NCBI RefSeq assembly: GCF_021513215.1
Contig: NZ_CP090975.1
Location: 48,501-112,500 of the forward strand
DNA length: 64,000 bases
DNA from: Suttonella sp. R2A3
GTDB taxonomy: Bacteria; Pseudomonadota; Gammaproteobacteria; Cardiobacteriales; Cardiobacteriaceae
Reading direction: 5' to 3'
Of this stretch, positions 36,946-45,834 are shown in pieces (position 1 is the first letter of the stretch; each line of letters begins with the position of its first letter). The notes under the pieces were generated by a model. It was not told the DNA's origin and did no database searches. It was given only the letters and a program-made list of their open reading frames with translations. Position numbers and translations under genes: made by a program.

Positions 36946-38108
36946 TGAAAAAACCCGTCGTGACTGATTATTCGGTTGAATCGCTATTGCAACGGTTAAT
37001 CGCTCATCCAAGTGTTTCTAGTGAACCCAATCGAGCATTGATTGACGAGGTTGCAGCACTGGCTGCGTCGTATGCTGATGACATCGCCATATTACCTAAT
37101 GAAACTGGTGATAAAGCGGGATTGTTGTTGCGCTTTGGCCATGGCGAGGGTGGACTTGTTTTTTCTGGACACAGCGATGTGGTGCCAGTTGTAGGACAAG
37201 ACTGGCACAGCGATCCGTTTGATTTGCACAAAGCTGATGGGCGCTATTACGGGCGAGGTGTTGCGGATATGAAAGGCTTTATTGCCTGCGTGCTCAGTCT
37301 GATGCCGTGGCTGGCTGAGCAAAATTTAGCACGGCCAGTTATTGTGGCGATCAGTTATGATGAAGAAATCGGCTGTTTGGGTGCACCACAGATTATTGAA
37401 GGTTTGCAAAACTGGGGCGCTCAAGGGGCGCTCGCAGTGATTGGTGAACCGACATTACTAGAACCTGTGGTTGCACAAAAAGGGATCACAAATTTACGCA
37501 CCACCGTTTATGGCAAACCGGCGCATTCGAGTCAAATTGGCCAAGGGATTTCCGCGGTACACGAAGCAGCAAAGCTGATTGTCGCGATTGAGGCGATGAT
37601 GGGGCAATGGCAGCAAGAAGGGCGACTTGATGGGCAATTTGCGATTCCGTTTTCATCGCTGCATGTTGGCACAGTCCATGGTGGGGAGGCGGTGAATATT
37701 AACGCGGCAAGCTGCCAATTTGATTGGGAATTACGCCACTTGCCGCAAGATGATGCTCAAATCTTGATTGATCACATAGCAGCTGCTGGCAAGGCATTAA
37801 TCGAACAGCAACCGGGTTTGCGTATTGAGCACCAACGTCTCATCGAGACCGTGCCGGCATTAGCCGCTAGAGATCAAGGAACCTTACTCGATTTATTGAG
37901 CCGTCATTTGCCCGACATGGCCGTACAAACAGTCGCTTATGCGACTGAGGCGGGTATTTTCCAACAAGGCGGTTTTCCTGCGGTCATTCTCGGGCCAGGG
38001 TGTATTAGACAAGCGCATCAAGCCGATGAGTGGGTGGAATGTGCACAGCTCGAGCAATGCGTTCACTTATTACGCCATCTGATCAACGATTATTGCATTA
38101 ACGCATAG
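36945..38108 (+). CDS. argE: acetylornithine deacetylase
   Basis: M20 metallopeptidase-fold enzyme that removes the acetyl group from N2-acetylornithine in the linear arginine pathway. The 387 residues contain the metal motifs GHSDVVPV, GRGVADMKGFIAC and SYDEEIGCLGA, then EPTLLEPVVAQKGI and a C-terminal histidine stretch GPGCIRQAHQADEWV. GPGCIRQAHQADE and the length fit ArgE better than DapE. The ATG at 36945 overlaps the last base of the previous stop; a TTG one codon earlier is less likely. Confidence 0.92.
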   Translation: MKKPVVTDYSVESLLQRLIAHPSVSSEPNRALIDEVAALAASYADDIAILPNETGDKAGLLLRFGHGEGGLVFSGHSDVVPVVGQDWHSDPFDLHKADGRYYGRGVADMKGFIACVLSLMPWLAEQNLARPVIVAISYDEEIGCLGAPQIIEGLQNWGAQGALAVIGEPTLLEPVVAQKGITNLRTTVYGKPAHSSQIGQGISAVHEAAKLIVAIEAMMGQWQQEGRLDGQFAIPFSSLHVGTVHGGEAVNINAASCQFDWELRHLPQDDAQILIDHIAAAGKALIEQQPGLRIEHQRLIETVPALAARDQGTLLDLLSRHLPDMAVQTVAYATEAGIFQQGGFPAVILGPGCIRQAHQADEWVECAQLEQCVHLLRHLINDYCINA

Positions 38109-38121
38109 AGCATTTATTTAT

Positions 38122-38136
38122 TGAGAATTGTTCTCA
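38122..38136 (+). promoter_or_regulatory. Fur-like operator before the metal importer
   Basis: A perfect 7-1-7 palindrome, TGAGAAT-T-GTTCTCA, keeps the arrangement of the Fur box half sites (TGATAAT/ATTATCA) with one symmetric change. It lies 45 bases before the sitA start and overlaps a possible -35 (TTGAGA, 38121-38126). Repression by a Fur-family regulator in metal-replete cells is inferred. Confidence 0.7.
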
Positions 38137-38180
38137 TCTATTGTAGTTTATGCGGACCTTTTTAATTTATGGAGTCATTT

Positions 38181-39080
38181 ATGACCGTGTCTTTACGACA
38201 ACTAGGATTGTTGGGCTTATTAAGCGTGTCGATAGTTGGCTACGCCGCAGATAAGTTTACTGTAGCCACGACGTTTACGATAATTGCCGATATGGCGCAG
38301 AATGTGGCTGGTGAACAGGCGACTGTGGTATCAATCACCAAACCTGGGGCAGAAATTCATGGCTATGAACCCACCCCGAAAGATATTGTGCGTGCCCAGG
38401 AAGCAGATTTGATTTTGTGGAATGGCATGTATCTCGAGCGTTGGTTTGAAAAATTCTTTGCTTCTATTGACGGTGTACCTTCGGTGGTGGTCAGTGAGGG
38501 CGTAGAGCCAATGTCGATTAGCGGTGGTGAGTACGATGGCAAACCCAATCCGCATGCCTGGATGTCAGCAAGCAGTGCGAAAATCTATATCGATAATATT
38601 GAACAAGCGCTCAGCCAATATGATCCTGAACACGCTGCGGACTATGCGGCTAACGCAGCGGCGTATAAGGCACAAATTGAGGTGATGGACCAGCGTATCC
38701 GTGAAGGACTCGAGACGATTCCTGAAGCGCAGCGTTGGTTGGTGACCAGTGAAGGCGCGTTTTCGTATCTGGCACGCGACTATGACTTAAAAGAAGCCTA
38801 CCTGTGGCCGATTAATGCCGAACAACAGGGCTCGCCGCAGCAGGTGAGTGCATTGATCGAAACGGTGCGTGACAATGATATCCCGGTGGTGTTTAGTGAG
38901 AGTACCATTTCCGATAAACCAGCCAAACAAGTTGCTAAAGAAACCGATGCGATTTATGGTGGTGTGCTCTATGTTGATTCATTGTCTGAGGCAGGTGGTG
39001 TGGTACCAACCTATCTTGACCTGCTCGATGTGACCACGCAAACCATTATTGACGGCTTTCAGCAGGCTTTAGAACGTTAA
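38181..39080 (+). CDS. sitA: SitA-type metal-binding lipocalin-free periplasmic protein (cluster A-I)
   Basis: Periplasmic solute-binding protein of a manganese/iron ABC importer. The start at 38181 is chosen because GGAG lies seven bases upstream. A signal peptide of about 22 residues ends at GYA-AD, with no lipobox, so it is soluble. The four metal ligands of the SitA/YfeA/PsaA family are present: His60 (AEIHGYEPTP), His125 (NPHAWMS), Glu191 (VTSEGAFSYLARDY) and Asp266 (YVDSLSE). The Glu and the absence of a His-rich loop favour Mn/Fe over zinc. 299 residues. Confidence 0.9.
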   Translation: MTVSLRQLGLLGLLSVSIVGYAADKFTVATTFTIIADMAQNVAGEQATVVSITKPGAEIHGYEPTPKDIVRAQEADLILWNGMYLERWFEKFFASIDGVPSVVVSEGVEPMSISGGEYDGKPNPHAWMSASSAKIYIDNIEQALSQYDPEHAADYAANAAAYKAQIEVMDQRIREGLETIPEAQRWLVTSEGAFSYLARDYDLKEAYLWPINAEQQGSPQQVSALIETVRDNDIPVVFSESTISDKPAKQVAKETDAIYGGVLYVDSLSEAGGVVPTYLDLLDVTTQTIIDGFQQALER

Positions 39081-39102
39081 GTTTGCTTACAACTATTCTG
39101 GA

Positions 39103-39138
39103 CTGAACCCTGAGTCGGCATTGATAGGGCCGGTTCAG
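39103..39138 (+). other. inverted repeat between sitA and sitB
   Basis: CTGAACC and GGTTCAG form a 7-bp stem with a 22-base loop in the 116-base gap inside an otherwise overlapping operon. It could stabilise the sitA message or reduce read-through, raising binding protein over the rest. There is no T-tract. Confidence 0.35.
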
Positions 39139-39196
39139 CTATACTGATTGCTCGGGTTATAGTGGGTTCAATCATGCAAAATTTATTTGAGGAACT

Positions 39197-40061
39197 ATGC
39201 AAGAGAACGTTTCTTTAACCGCGCAGGAAGTGCGCGTCACCTATGCCAATGGCTATACCGCCATTCACGATATCAACTTATCGTTAGCAGGGGGCACTGT
39301 GTGTGCACTGGTTGGCGTCAATGGTAGCGGCAAATCGACGTTGTTTAATTCGATTATGGGGATTGTTCGCCCGCAAACTGGTGAAATTTGCCTGACTGGC
39401 GTGCCGGCAGCCGAAGCCGTTAAACACAACGGCGTGGCGTATGTCCCACAATCAGAAAATATCGATTGGCAATTTCCAATTTTAGTACGTGATGTCGTTA
39501 TGCAAGGGCGCTACGGGCATATGGGATTTCTGCGTCGCGCACAAAAACGCGACGAACAAGCAGTTGATGCAGCAATGGCGCGCCTTGGTGTAAGTCAACT
39601 CGCCCACCGACAAATTGGTGAGCTCTCCGGAGGGCAGAAAAAACGGGTGTTTTTAGCACGCGCGTTAGCCCAGGAAAGCCGCATTATTTTATTAGATGAA
39701 CCATTTACCGGGGTTGATGTCAAAACCGAACACGCGATCATGGCGCTGTTACAAGCGCTGCGTGATGAAGGTTATCTTATTTTGGTGTCCACCCATAACC
39801 TCGGCACCGTGCCCGATTATTGTAATGAGGTGGTGATGATTAACCGCACCGTTATTGCGGCTGGCCCCACATCGACCACCTACACACATGAAAATCTCAG
39901 AAAAGACCTTTGGTGGTATCTTGAAGCATATCCGTATTGATGACAGCAGCGATCAAGCGAATGCGGTTACGATCGTTACCGATGACGAACGTCCGGCGGT
40001 CTTTTTGGGTAAACGCCATCACCCAGCCAATTATCATACGCAGGACTCAGACGATGATTGA
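39197..40061 (+). CDS. sitB: SitB-type ABC ATPase, frameshifted near its 3' end
   Basis: ATPase of the metal importer. Walker [10 protein letters not shown] (40-48), Q-loop PQSENIDW, signature LSGGQKKR (143-150), Walker [10 protein letters not shown] and the switch STHN are intact. The frame as written stops at 39940 after 247 residues, just past HENL. In the next frame the expected family C-terminus continues, [12 protein letters not shown] and then [14 protein letters not shown], to a stop at 40061 that overlaps sitC by 8 bases. One A too many in the AAAA run at 39901-39904 explains both. The restored protein is about 287 residues. RBS GAGGAA precedes the ATG. Confidence 0.88.
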
Positions 40062-40911
40062 GTTATTAAGCGAACCATTTACCTACAACTATATGGTTAA
40101 AGCGATGGCTGCGAGTGCCTTGGTGGGCACAGTATGTGCGCTGTTATCGGTATTTTTGATGCTCAAAGGCTGGTCATTGATTGGTGATGCGCTATCACAT
40201 GCTGTGGTCCCAGGGGTTGCTGGTGCGTACGCATTGGGTTTACCCTACACGGTCGGCGCGTTTTTTACCGGTTTTCTCGCTGCCACCGCGATTCTTGCGC
40301 TGAATCAGATTGCACGACTCAAACAAGATGCGGTAATCGGGTTTGTTTTTTCATCGTTTTTTGCTGCCGGGTTGCTGCTGATTTCGCTCAACCCGACCTC
40401 GATTAATATTACCGCAATTATTTATGGCAATATTTTAGGGATGAGTGATGCCGATTTATGGCAGATCATTGCGATCTCGGCGCTGACTTTGCTGATTATA
40501 GCGTTGAAATGGCGTGACTTCATGCTGCTCTTTTTTGATGAAACCCAGGCGGTAGCCAGTGGCTTGGCGGTGAATCGCTGGAAGGTTATCTTTTTTGCGA
40601 TGCTGAGTGCGGCAATCGTTGCTTCTTTGCAGGCGGTGGGTGCAATTTTGGTGATTGCCTTGGTGATTACCCCTGGAGCTACCGCTTATCTAATCAGTGA
40701 TCGTTTTGGGCGGGTGTTAATTATCGCGATGGTGATTGGTTTTGTTACCAGCCTGGGCGGAGCGTATTTAAGCTACTTTATTGATGGTGTTACAGGGGCG
40801 ATTATTGTTGTGTTACAAACAGTGATTTTCCTGTTGGTGTTTGCGTTCTCACCAAAATATGGGGTGTTGGCGCGACAGTGGCGACAAAAAAAGGCGGTGG
40901 CTCATGGATAG
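40054..40911 (+). CDS. sitC: SitC-type metal ABC permease
   Basis: Inner-membrane permease of the Mn/Fe importer, 285 residues with about eight membrane segments. The conserved GWSLIGDALSHAVVPGVA, GNILGMSDADLW and ALVITPGATAYLI stretches define the ABC-3 (ZnuB/SitC) family. The chosen ATG lies at the overlap with the restored sitB stop; the open frame back to 39937 is frame-shifted sitB sequence. The next permease overlaps by 8 bases. Confidence 0.92.
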   Translation: MIELLSEPFTYNYMVKAMAASALVGTVCALLSVFLMLKGWSLIGDALSHAVVPGVAGAYALGLPYTVGAFFTGFLAATAILALNQIARLKQDAVIGFVFSSFFAAGLLLISLNPTSINITAIIYGNILGMSDADLWQIIAISALTLLIIALKWRDFMLLFFDETQAVASGLAVNRWKVIFFAMLSAAIVASLQAVGAILVIALVITPGATAYLISDRFGRVLIIAMVIGFVTSLGGAYLSYFIDGVTGAIIVVLQTVIFLLVFAFSPKYGVLARQWRQKKAVAHG

Positions 40912-41752
40912 TTTACTGGCTATTTTGGTCACACCATTAAAATATGGCTTTATGCAGCAGGCGTTGCTGGTCGCGGTGGTCGTTGGCGTGGTCTGTGCGT
41001 TGCTGTCGTGTTTTCTCGTCCTTAGAGGCTGGTCGTTGATGGGTGATGCGATATCGCACGCGATTCTGCCTGGGGTTGTGTTGGCAAGTGTTGTCGGATT
41101 ACCGCTGAGTGTTGGGGCATTTTTCTCAGGCCTGCTTTGTGCGCTTACCACCGGCTATATTCACAGCAATAGCCGAGTGCGTGAAGATACGGTGCTCGGG
41201 ATTATTTTTGCCGGCATGTTTGCCCTTGGCATATTGATGTTTACCTCGATGGATACCGAGCAGCATTTAAGCCATATTCTCTTTGGTAATATTTTGGGTA
41301 TTGAGCGTGATGATTTATGGCAGGTGCTGATTATCAGCGGCTTTGTGATCACTGTGATGGCGCTCAAATGGCGCGACCTATTATTGTTTATTTTTGATCC
41401 CTCACACGCACGCATTGCCGGCTTGCCAACCCGTTGGCTACATTATGGACTGTTGGTCTTGCTTGCGCTCACTTCAGTTGCGGCGATTCAAGCGGTTGGA
41501 GTGGTTTTGGTTGTGGCAATGCTGATTGCCCCGGGAATCACAGCGCAATTGGTGTGTCGACGCTTTGGTTGGATGTTGGTGGTAGCCTGTGCTGTTTCGG
41601 TTTGTGCAGGCGTTCTTGGGGTGATTTTAAGTTTTCATTTTGACGCCTCAACCAGCGCTTGTATTGTTCTCACTCAAGCGGCGTTGTTTGTGCTTGCGCT
41701 GATTTGGCAACGCCTCAGTGTGATCTATCGCTTCCGGCAAACCGCTATTTAA
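40904..41752 (+). CDS. sitD: SitD-type metal ABC permease
   Basis: Second permease, 282 residues, clearly paralogous to the preceding one: GWSLMGDAISHAILPGVV, GNILGIERDDLW and VAMLIAPGITAQL align with its motifs. Two distinct permeases of this kind are typical of Sit/Yfe systems, where they form a heterodimer. The ATG at 40904 overlaps the sitC stop. The nhaC-like gene starts 11 bases after its stop, so it may be cotranscribed. Confidence 0.92.
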   Translation: MDSLLAILVTPLKYGFMQQALLVAVVVGVVCALLSCFLVLRGWSLMGDAISHAILPGVVLASVVGLPLSVGAFFSGLLCALTTGYIHSNSRVREDTVLGIIFAGMFALGILMFTSMDTEQHLSHILFGNILGIERDDLWQVLIISGFVITVMALKWRDLLLFIFDPSHARIAGLPTRWLHYGLLVLLALTSVAAIQAVGVVLVVAMLIAPGITAQLVCRRFGWMLVVACAVSVCAGVLGVILSFHFDASTSACIVLTQAALFVLALIWQRLSVIYRFRQTAI

Positions 41753-41763
41753 CCAGGATGTTT

Positions 41764-43158
41764 ATGTCTGAGACTCAAACCATAAGAACCCCTTCCTTTA
41801 TTCATGCCGCACTAACCTTTTTTGCGGTAGTGCTGATCATAGGGATGGGCCTGTTTGTGCTCGATATTGGTCTGCACAGCTTGATGTTGGTTGCTTTACT
41901 GGTGGTCGGTGCGAGTGCCTGGTCGCTCTATCGTGGTGCGTTTTTGCCGATTCGTGAGGCGATGAGCTCTGGAATTGCTCGGGCGATGTCAGCGATTTAT
42001 ATTTTCATCTTAATCGGGGTGTTGATTGCCGCGTTTATTCAAAGCGGCACGGTCGCCACGCTGATTTATTACGGCTTAGCAGTGATTTCGCCGGGTTGGT
42101 TTTTACCGGCTGGATTGCTGTTGTGCAGCTTGATGTCGGTGGCGACCGGTACCAGCTGGGGAACGGTAGGGACGGCCGGTGTGGTGCTGATTGGTGTCGG
42201 TGGGGCGATGGATATTCCCTTGCCGATTGTCGCGGGCATGATCGTTTGTGGGGCGTGTTTCGGCGATAAGATGTCGCCGATTTCCGATACAACAAACTTG
42301 GCGGCGATGGCCTCGCAAACCAATTTATACCGTCATATTCAAAGTATGCTCTACACCACAGGGCCTGCGTATATCATCACCTTGATTGCCTTCGCAGTGG
42401 TTGGCCAACAGTACGGCGCGAACACCATGCCGCACGCTGAGCTTAATGAACTGTTCGCAGCGATTGAGCTACAATATCAGGTTTCCTGGATTGCGTTGTT
42501 GCCGCTGATTGTTTTGTTGGTCTTGAGTATGGCGCGCGTGGCGCCTGAGCCTTCGATGTTTTTCTCCGCATTGGTCGCTGTGGTGCTTGCGATTGCCTTC
42601 CAAGGCGCTGAACCAACACGAGTGCTCAATGCGCTCTGGTCCGGTGGGCACCCACAAACCGGGGTGGAAAGCCTGGATGGCCTGTTGAGTCGCGGCGGTA
42701 TTGAGTCGATGGGCTGGACGCTGTTTCTATCGTTACAAGCCCTAGCGCTCGGTGGTATTTTGCACGAGTTCGGCTTTTTGCGCGTGTTAATCACCGGAAT
42801 TATTTCTCGTGCGAAGCATGTGGGCGGATTGGTGAGTGCGACGATACTCTCATGCTGGGTCGGTAATATGAGTATGGGTGAGGCGTATATGAGCATTATC
42901 CTTGGTGGACAGCTCTATAGTAACGCCTATGATCAAGCAGAGGTGGATCGTGCGGTGCTCTCTCGTTCTTTGGAAGAGGGCGCAACGCTGACCGCACCGC
43001 TGATTCCTTGGACAACGGCAGGGGCGTTTTTTGCAACCACGTTAGGCGTTTCGGTGATCGATTATCTGCCGTACGCGTGGATGAATTTGCTCAATCCATT
43101 GGTCGGTATTGTGTTTGCCTATTTAGGGATTGGTCTGTTTCGCCGCGCGAAAGGTTAA
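41764..43158 (+). CDS. nhaC: NhaC-family Na+/H+ antiporter
   Basis: About 464 residues with roughly twelve membrane segments. GDKMSPISDTTNLAAMAS and TGTSWGTVGTAGVVLIGVG are NhaC-family hallmarks; the C-terminal half contains GNMSMGEAYMSIILGGQLY and LIPWTTAGAFFATTLGV. It probably exchanges sodium for protons, though some family members exchange organic acids (malate-lactate). AGGA five bases before the ATG at 41764 favours this start over the ATG at 41758. Confidence 0.9.
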   Translation: MSETQTIRTPSFIHAALTFFAVVLIIGMGLFVLDIGLHSLMLVALLVVGASAWSLYRGAFLPIREAMSSGIARAMSAIYIFILIGVLIAAFIQSGTVATLIYYGLAVISPGWFLPAGLLLCSLMSVATGTSWGTVGTAGVVLIGVGGAMDIPLPIVAGMIVCGACFGDKMSPISDTTNLAAMASQTNLYRHIQSMLYTTGPAYIITLIAFAVVGQQYGANTMPHAELNELFAAIELQYQVSWIALLPLIVLLVLSMARVAPEPSMFFSALVAVVLAIAFQGAEPTRVLNALWSGGHPQTGVESLDGLLSRGGIESMGWTLFLSLQALALGGILHEFGFLRVLITGIISRAKHVGGLVSATILSCWVGNMSMGEAYMSIILGGQLYSNAYDQAEVDRAVLSRSLEEGATLTAPLIPWTTAGAFFATTLGVSVIDYLPYAWMNLLNPLVGIVFAYLGIGLFRRAKG

Positions 43159-43196
43159 ATAAAGCGCGGTCACTACATTTTTGCGCTATTTTTTTT

Positions 43197-43202
43197 TATA
43201 AT
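43197..43202 (+). promoter_or_regulatory. candidate prfB promoter -10
   Basis: TATAAT lies 26 bases before the prfB ATG after a run of eight T residues. No consensus -35 is found at 16-18 bases. A promoter is plausible because prfB is separated from nhaC by 69 bases. Confidence 0.35.
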
Positions 43203-43227
43203 GACGCGTTTTGCGCGGATTTAATTT

Positions 43228-44329
43228 ATGGAACTCAACAGTACCTACGAACACATCACCGACTTGCTTGAGCGTGAGGCGGCGCTTAGGGGGTATCTTT
43301 GACTACGAGCTCAAAGCTGAACGCCTCGATGAGGTCACGCGCGAGCTAGAGCAGCCTTCAGTTTGGGATAAACCCGATGTGGCCGCTATGCTTAACCAAG
43401 AGCGCTTGATGCTTGAGAAAATCGTACACGGCTTGGATGCGCTCAAGCAAGGCTTGCATGATAGCGAAGAGCTGATTGAGCTTGCTGAAGCAGAAGATGA
43501 TGAAGAAACGGTCGCGGCGACGATGAAAGATGTTGATCGCTTCACCAAACAAATCGAAGATTACGAGTTTCGCCGCATGTTTGACGGGGAACTCGATGAA
43601 AATAACGCATTTTTAGACATTCAAGCAGGCTCTGGCGGTACAGAGGCGCAAGATTGGGCGTCAATGCTGTTGCGGATGTATTTGCGCTGGGGTGAGGCTA
43701 AAGGGTTTAAAACAGAACTCATCGAAGAGTCACCGGGCGAAGTCGCCGGGATTAAATCAGCAACCATTCAGTTTAGTGGCGAATACGCCTTTGGTTGGTT
43801 GCGTACAGAGATCGGCGTGCACCGCTTGGTGCGTAAATCGCCATTTGATAGCGGCAACCGCCGTCATACCTCGTTTGCTGCGGTGTTTGTTTCGCCGGAG
43901 ATTGATGACAATGTTGATATCGACATTAATCCGGCGGATTTGCGGATTGATGTGTATCGCGCGTCTGGCGCTGGTGGACAGCACGTCAACCGGACTGAAT
44001 CAGCGGTACGTATCACCCACAACCCAACCGGGATTGTCGTGCAATCGCAAAACAGCCGCTCACAGCACCAAAACAAAGATACCTGTATGAAACAGCTTCG
44101 TGCCAAGCTTTATGAGCTGGAAATGCAGAAGCGCAGCGCAGAAAGCCAGGCGCTTGAAGACAGTAAGTCTGATATTGGCTGGGGTAGTCAAATTCGTTCT
44201 TATGTATTGGATTCACAACGTATTAAAGACCTGCGCACCGGTTATGAAACGAGCAATACCCAAGCGGTGCTCGATGGCGATCTCGACGCCTTTTTACAAG
44301 AAAGTTTAAAACAAGGAGTATCTTTATGA
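43228..44329 (+). CDS. prfB: peptide chain release factor 2, programmed +1 frameshift
   Basis: RF2 recognises UGA and UAA. Translation starts at ATG 43228 and reads 24 codons to CTT; ribosomes then skip the T at 43300 and continue at 43301. The joined protein is 366 residues. The anticodon-like SPF motif (RKSPFDSG) and the catalytic GGQ ([13 protein letters not shown]) are intact. The in-frame UGA at 43300-43302 provides autoregulation: low RF2 promotes the shift. The first 24 residues end in ALRGYL, followed by [12 protein letters not shown]. The ribosome site is weak. lysS overlaps its stop. Confidence 0.98.
43288..43303 (+). promoter_or_regulatory. RF2 programmed frameshift site
   Basis: AGGGGG (internal Shine-Dalgarno), three bases TAT, then CTT TGA C. 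This is the same 16-base arrangement as in E. coli prfB. The spacing of the internal SD to the CTT codon is canonical. Confidence 0.97.
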
Positions 44330-45828
44330 GCGAGGCAAACCAAGACGATAATAAACTCATCGCTGAGCGTCGCCAAAAACTTGCTGCTATCCGTGAACAA
44401 CAAGCGATCGCGTTTCCAAATCATACGCGTCCGACCCACCAAGCCGCCATGCTGCATGAACGCTACGCAAGCGAAGAAGATAGCGAGGCATTAGCTGCAG
44501 TAGGAGAGGTACTGCTCGCTGGACGTATGATGGGTAAACGCGTGATGGGTAAGGCGAGTTTTGCGCAAATCCAAGATGGTAGTGGCGTGCGTATGCAGGT
44601 CTATATTGCGCGTGATGAACTCGCTGAAGGGGTCTATGCGCAATTCAAAAAATGGGATGTGGGCGATATTATCAGCATCAAAGGAACGTTGTTCCGCACC
44701 CGCACAGGGGAACTCACGGTGCATGCCAGCGAGATTGAATTATTAACCAAATCGCTGCGTCCCTTACCAGAGAAATTCCATGGCCTGTCTGATCAAGAAA
44801 CACGCTATCGTCAGCGCTATGTTGATCTGATTATGAATGCAGAAAGCCGCGAAGTCTTTAAAACGCGGGTCAAAGTGTTGCGCTATATCCGCCACTTCTT
44901 TGAAGACCATGATTTTATGGAAGTCGAAACGCCGATGATGCATCCTATCCCCGGTGGTGCGACCGCGAAACCTTTTGCGACCCACCATAACGCGCTTGAT
45001 ATGGCGTTGTTTCTACGCATCGCGCCGGAATTGTATTTGAAGCGTTTGGTGGTTGGTGGTTTTGAGCGGGTGTTTGAAATCAACCGCAGCTTCCGTAACG
45101 AAGGGGTTTCCACACGACATAATCCGGAATTCACAATGCTTGAATTCTATCAGGCGTATGCCGATTATCACGACTTGATGGATTTGAGCGAAACGTTGTT
45201 GCGCGGACTGAGTGAGGCGGTTATCGGCAGCACGCAATTCACCTATCAGGGGCAAGAAATTGATTTCGCGAAACCTTTTGCGCGCTTGAGTATGGTCGAA
45301 GCGATTGTGCAATACGCGCCGCAGCACGCGGCGATTGTGCATGACCATGTGGCGCTGGCACAAGTATTGCGAGAAGAGTATCAGCAGAAAGTGACCACAG
45401 AAGATGCATTGGGTAATCTGCAAACCCTGCTTTTTGAAGAGGCTGTGGAACATCAGCTTATCCAGCCGACCTTTATCACTGCTTATCCTTGGGAAGTGTC
45501 GCCATTATCACGGCGTAGCGATGACAATCCGGCGCTTACCGATCGCTTTGAACTCTTTATTGGTGGTCGAGAGATGGCCAACGGCTTTTCCGAGCTAAAC
45601 GATGCCGAAGACCAGGCCGAGCGTTTTCGCGCGCAAGTGGCGGCGAAAGATGCTGGCGATGACGAGGCGATGCACTACGATGGCGATTATGTCCGTGCGC
45701 TGGAATACGGCATGCCACCAACTGCCGGCGAAGGTATCGGCATTGACCGTCTGGTGATGTTGCTTACCGACAGCCCGTCGATTCGTGATGTGCTGCTGTT
45801 CCCGCATATGCGTCCGGAGCAACATTAA
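44326..45828 (+). CDS. lysS: lysyl-tRNA synthetase, class II
   Basis: Charges tRNA-Lys. The 500 residues have an N-terminal OB-fold anticodon domain (about 65-150) and a class II catalytic core: motif 1 around VEVETPMM, motif 2 [20 protein letters not shown], motif 3 [16 protein letters not shown]. The ending LFPHMRPE is typical. The ATG overlaps the prfB stop by four bases, the same pair as in E. coli. Confidence 0.98.
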   Translation: MSEANQDDNKLIAERRQKLAAIREQQAIAFPNHTRPTHQAAMLHERYASEEDSEALAAVGEVLLAGRMMGKRVMGKASFAQIQDGSGVRMQVYIARDELAEGVYAQFKKWDVGDIISIKGTLFRTRTGELTVHASEIELLTKSLRPLPEKFHGLSDQETRYRQRYVDLIMNAESREVFKTRVKVLRYIRHFFEDHDFMEVETPMMHPIPGGATAKPFATHHNALDMALFLRIAPELYLKRLVVGGFERVFEINRSFRNEGVSTRHNPEFTMLEFYQAYADYHDLMDLSETLLRGLSEAVIGSTQFTYQGQEIDFAKPFARLSMVEAIVQYAPQHAAIVHDHVALAQVLREEYQQKVTTEDALGNLQTLLFEEAVEHQLIQPTFITAYPWEVSPLSRRSDDNPALTDRFELFIGGREMANGFSELNDAEDQAERFRAQVAAKDAGDDEAMHYDGDYVRALEYGMPPTAGEGIGIDRLVMLLTDSPSIRDVLLFPHMRPEQH

Positions 45829-45834
45829 GCGAAT

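Noticed and set aside
43211..43300. prfB as a pseudogene or with a start at 43211
   Set aside because: The internal stop is the known programmed frameshift; the 43211 reading ignores the conserved N-terminus.
45013..45453. 146-codon minus-strand ORF inside lysS
   Set aside because: Antisense shadow of the synthetase core, including motif 2; no independent support.
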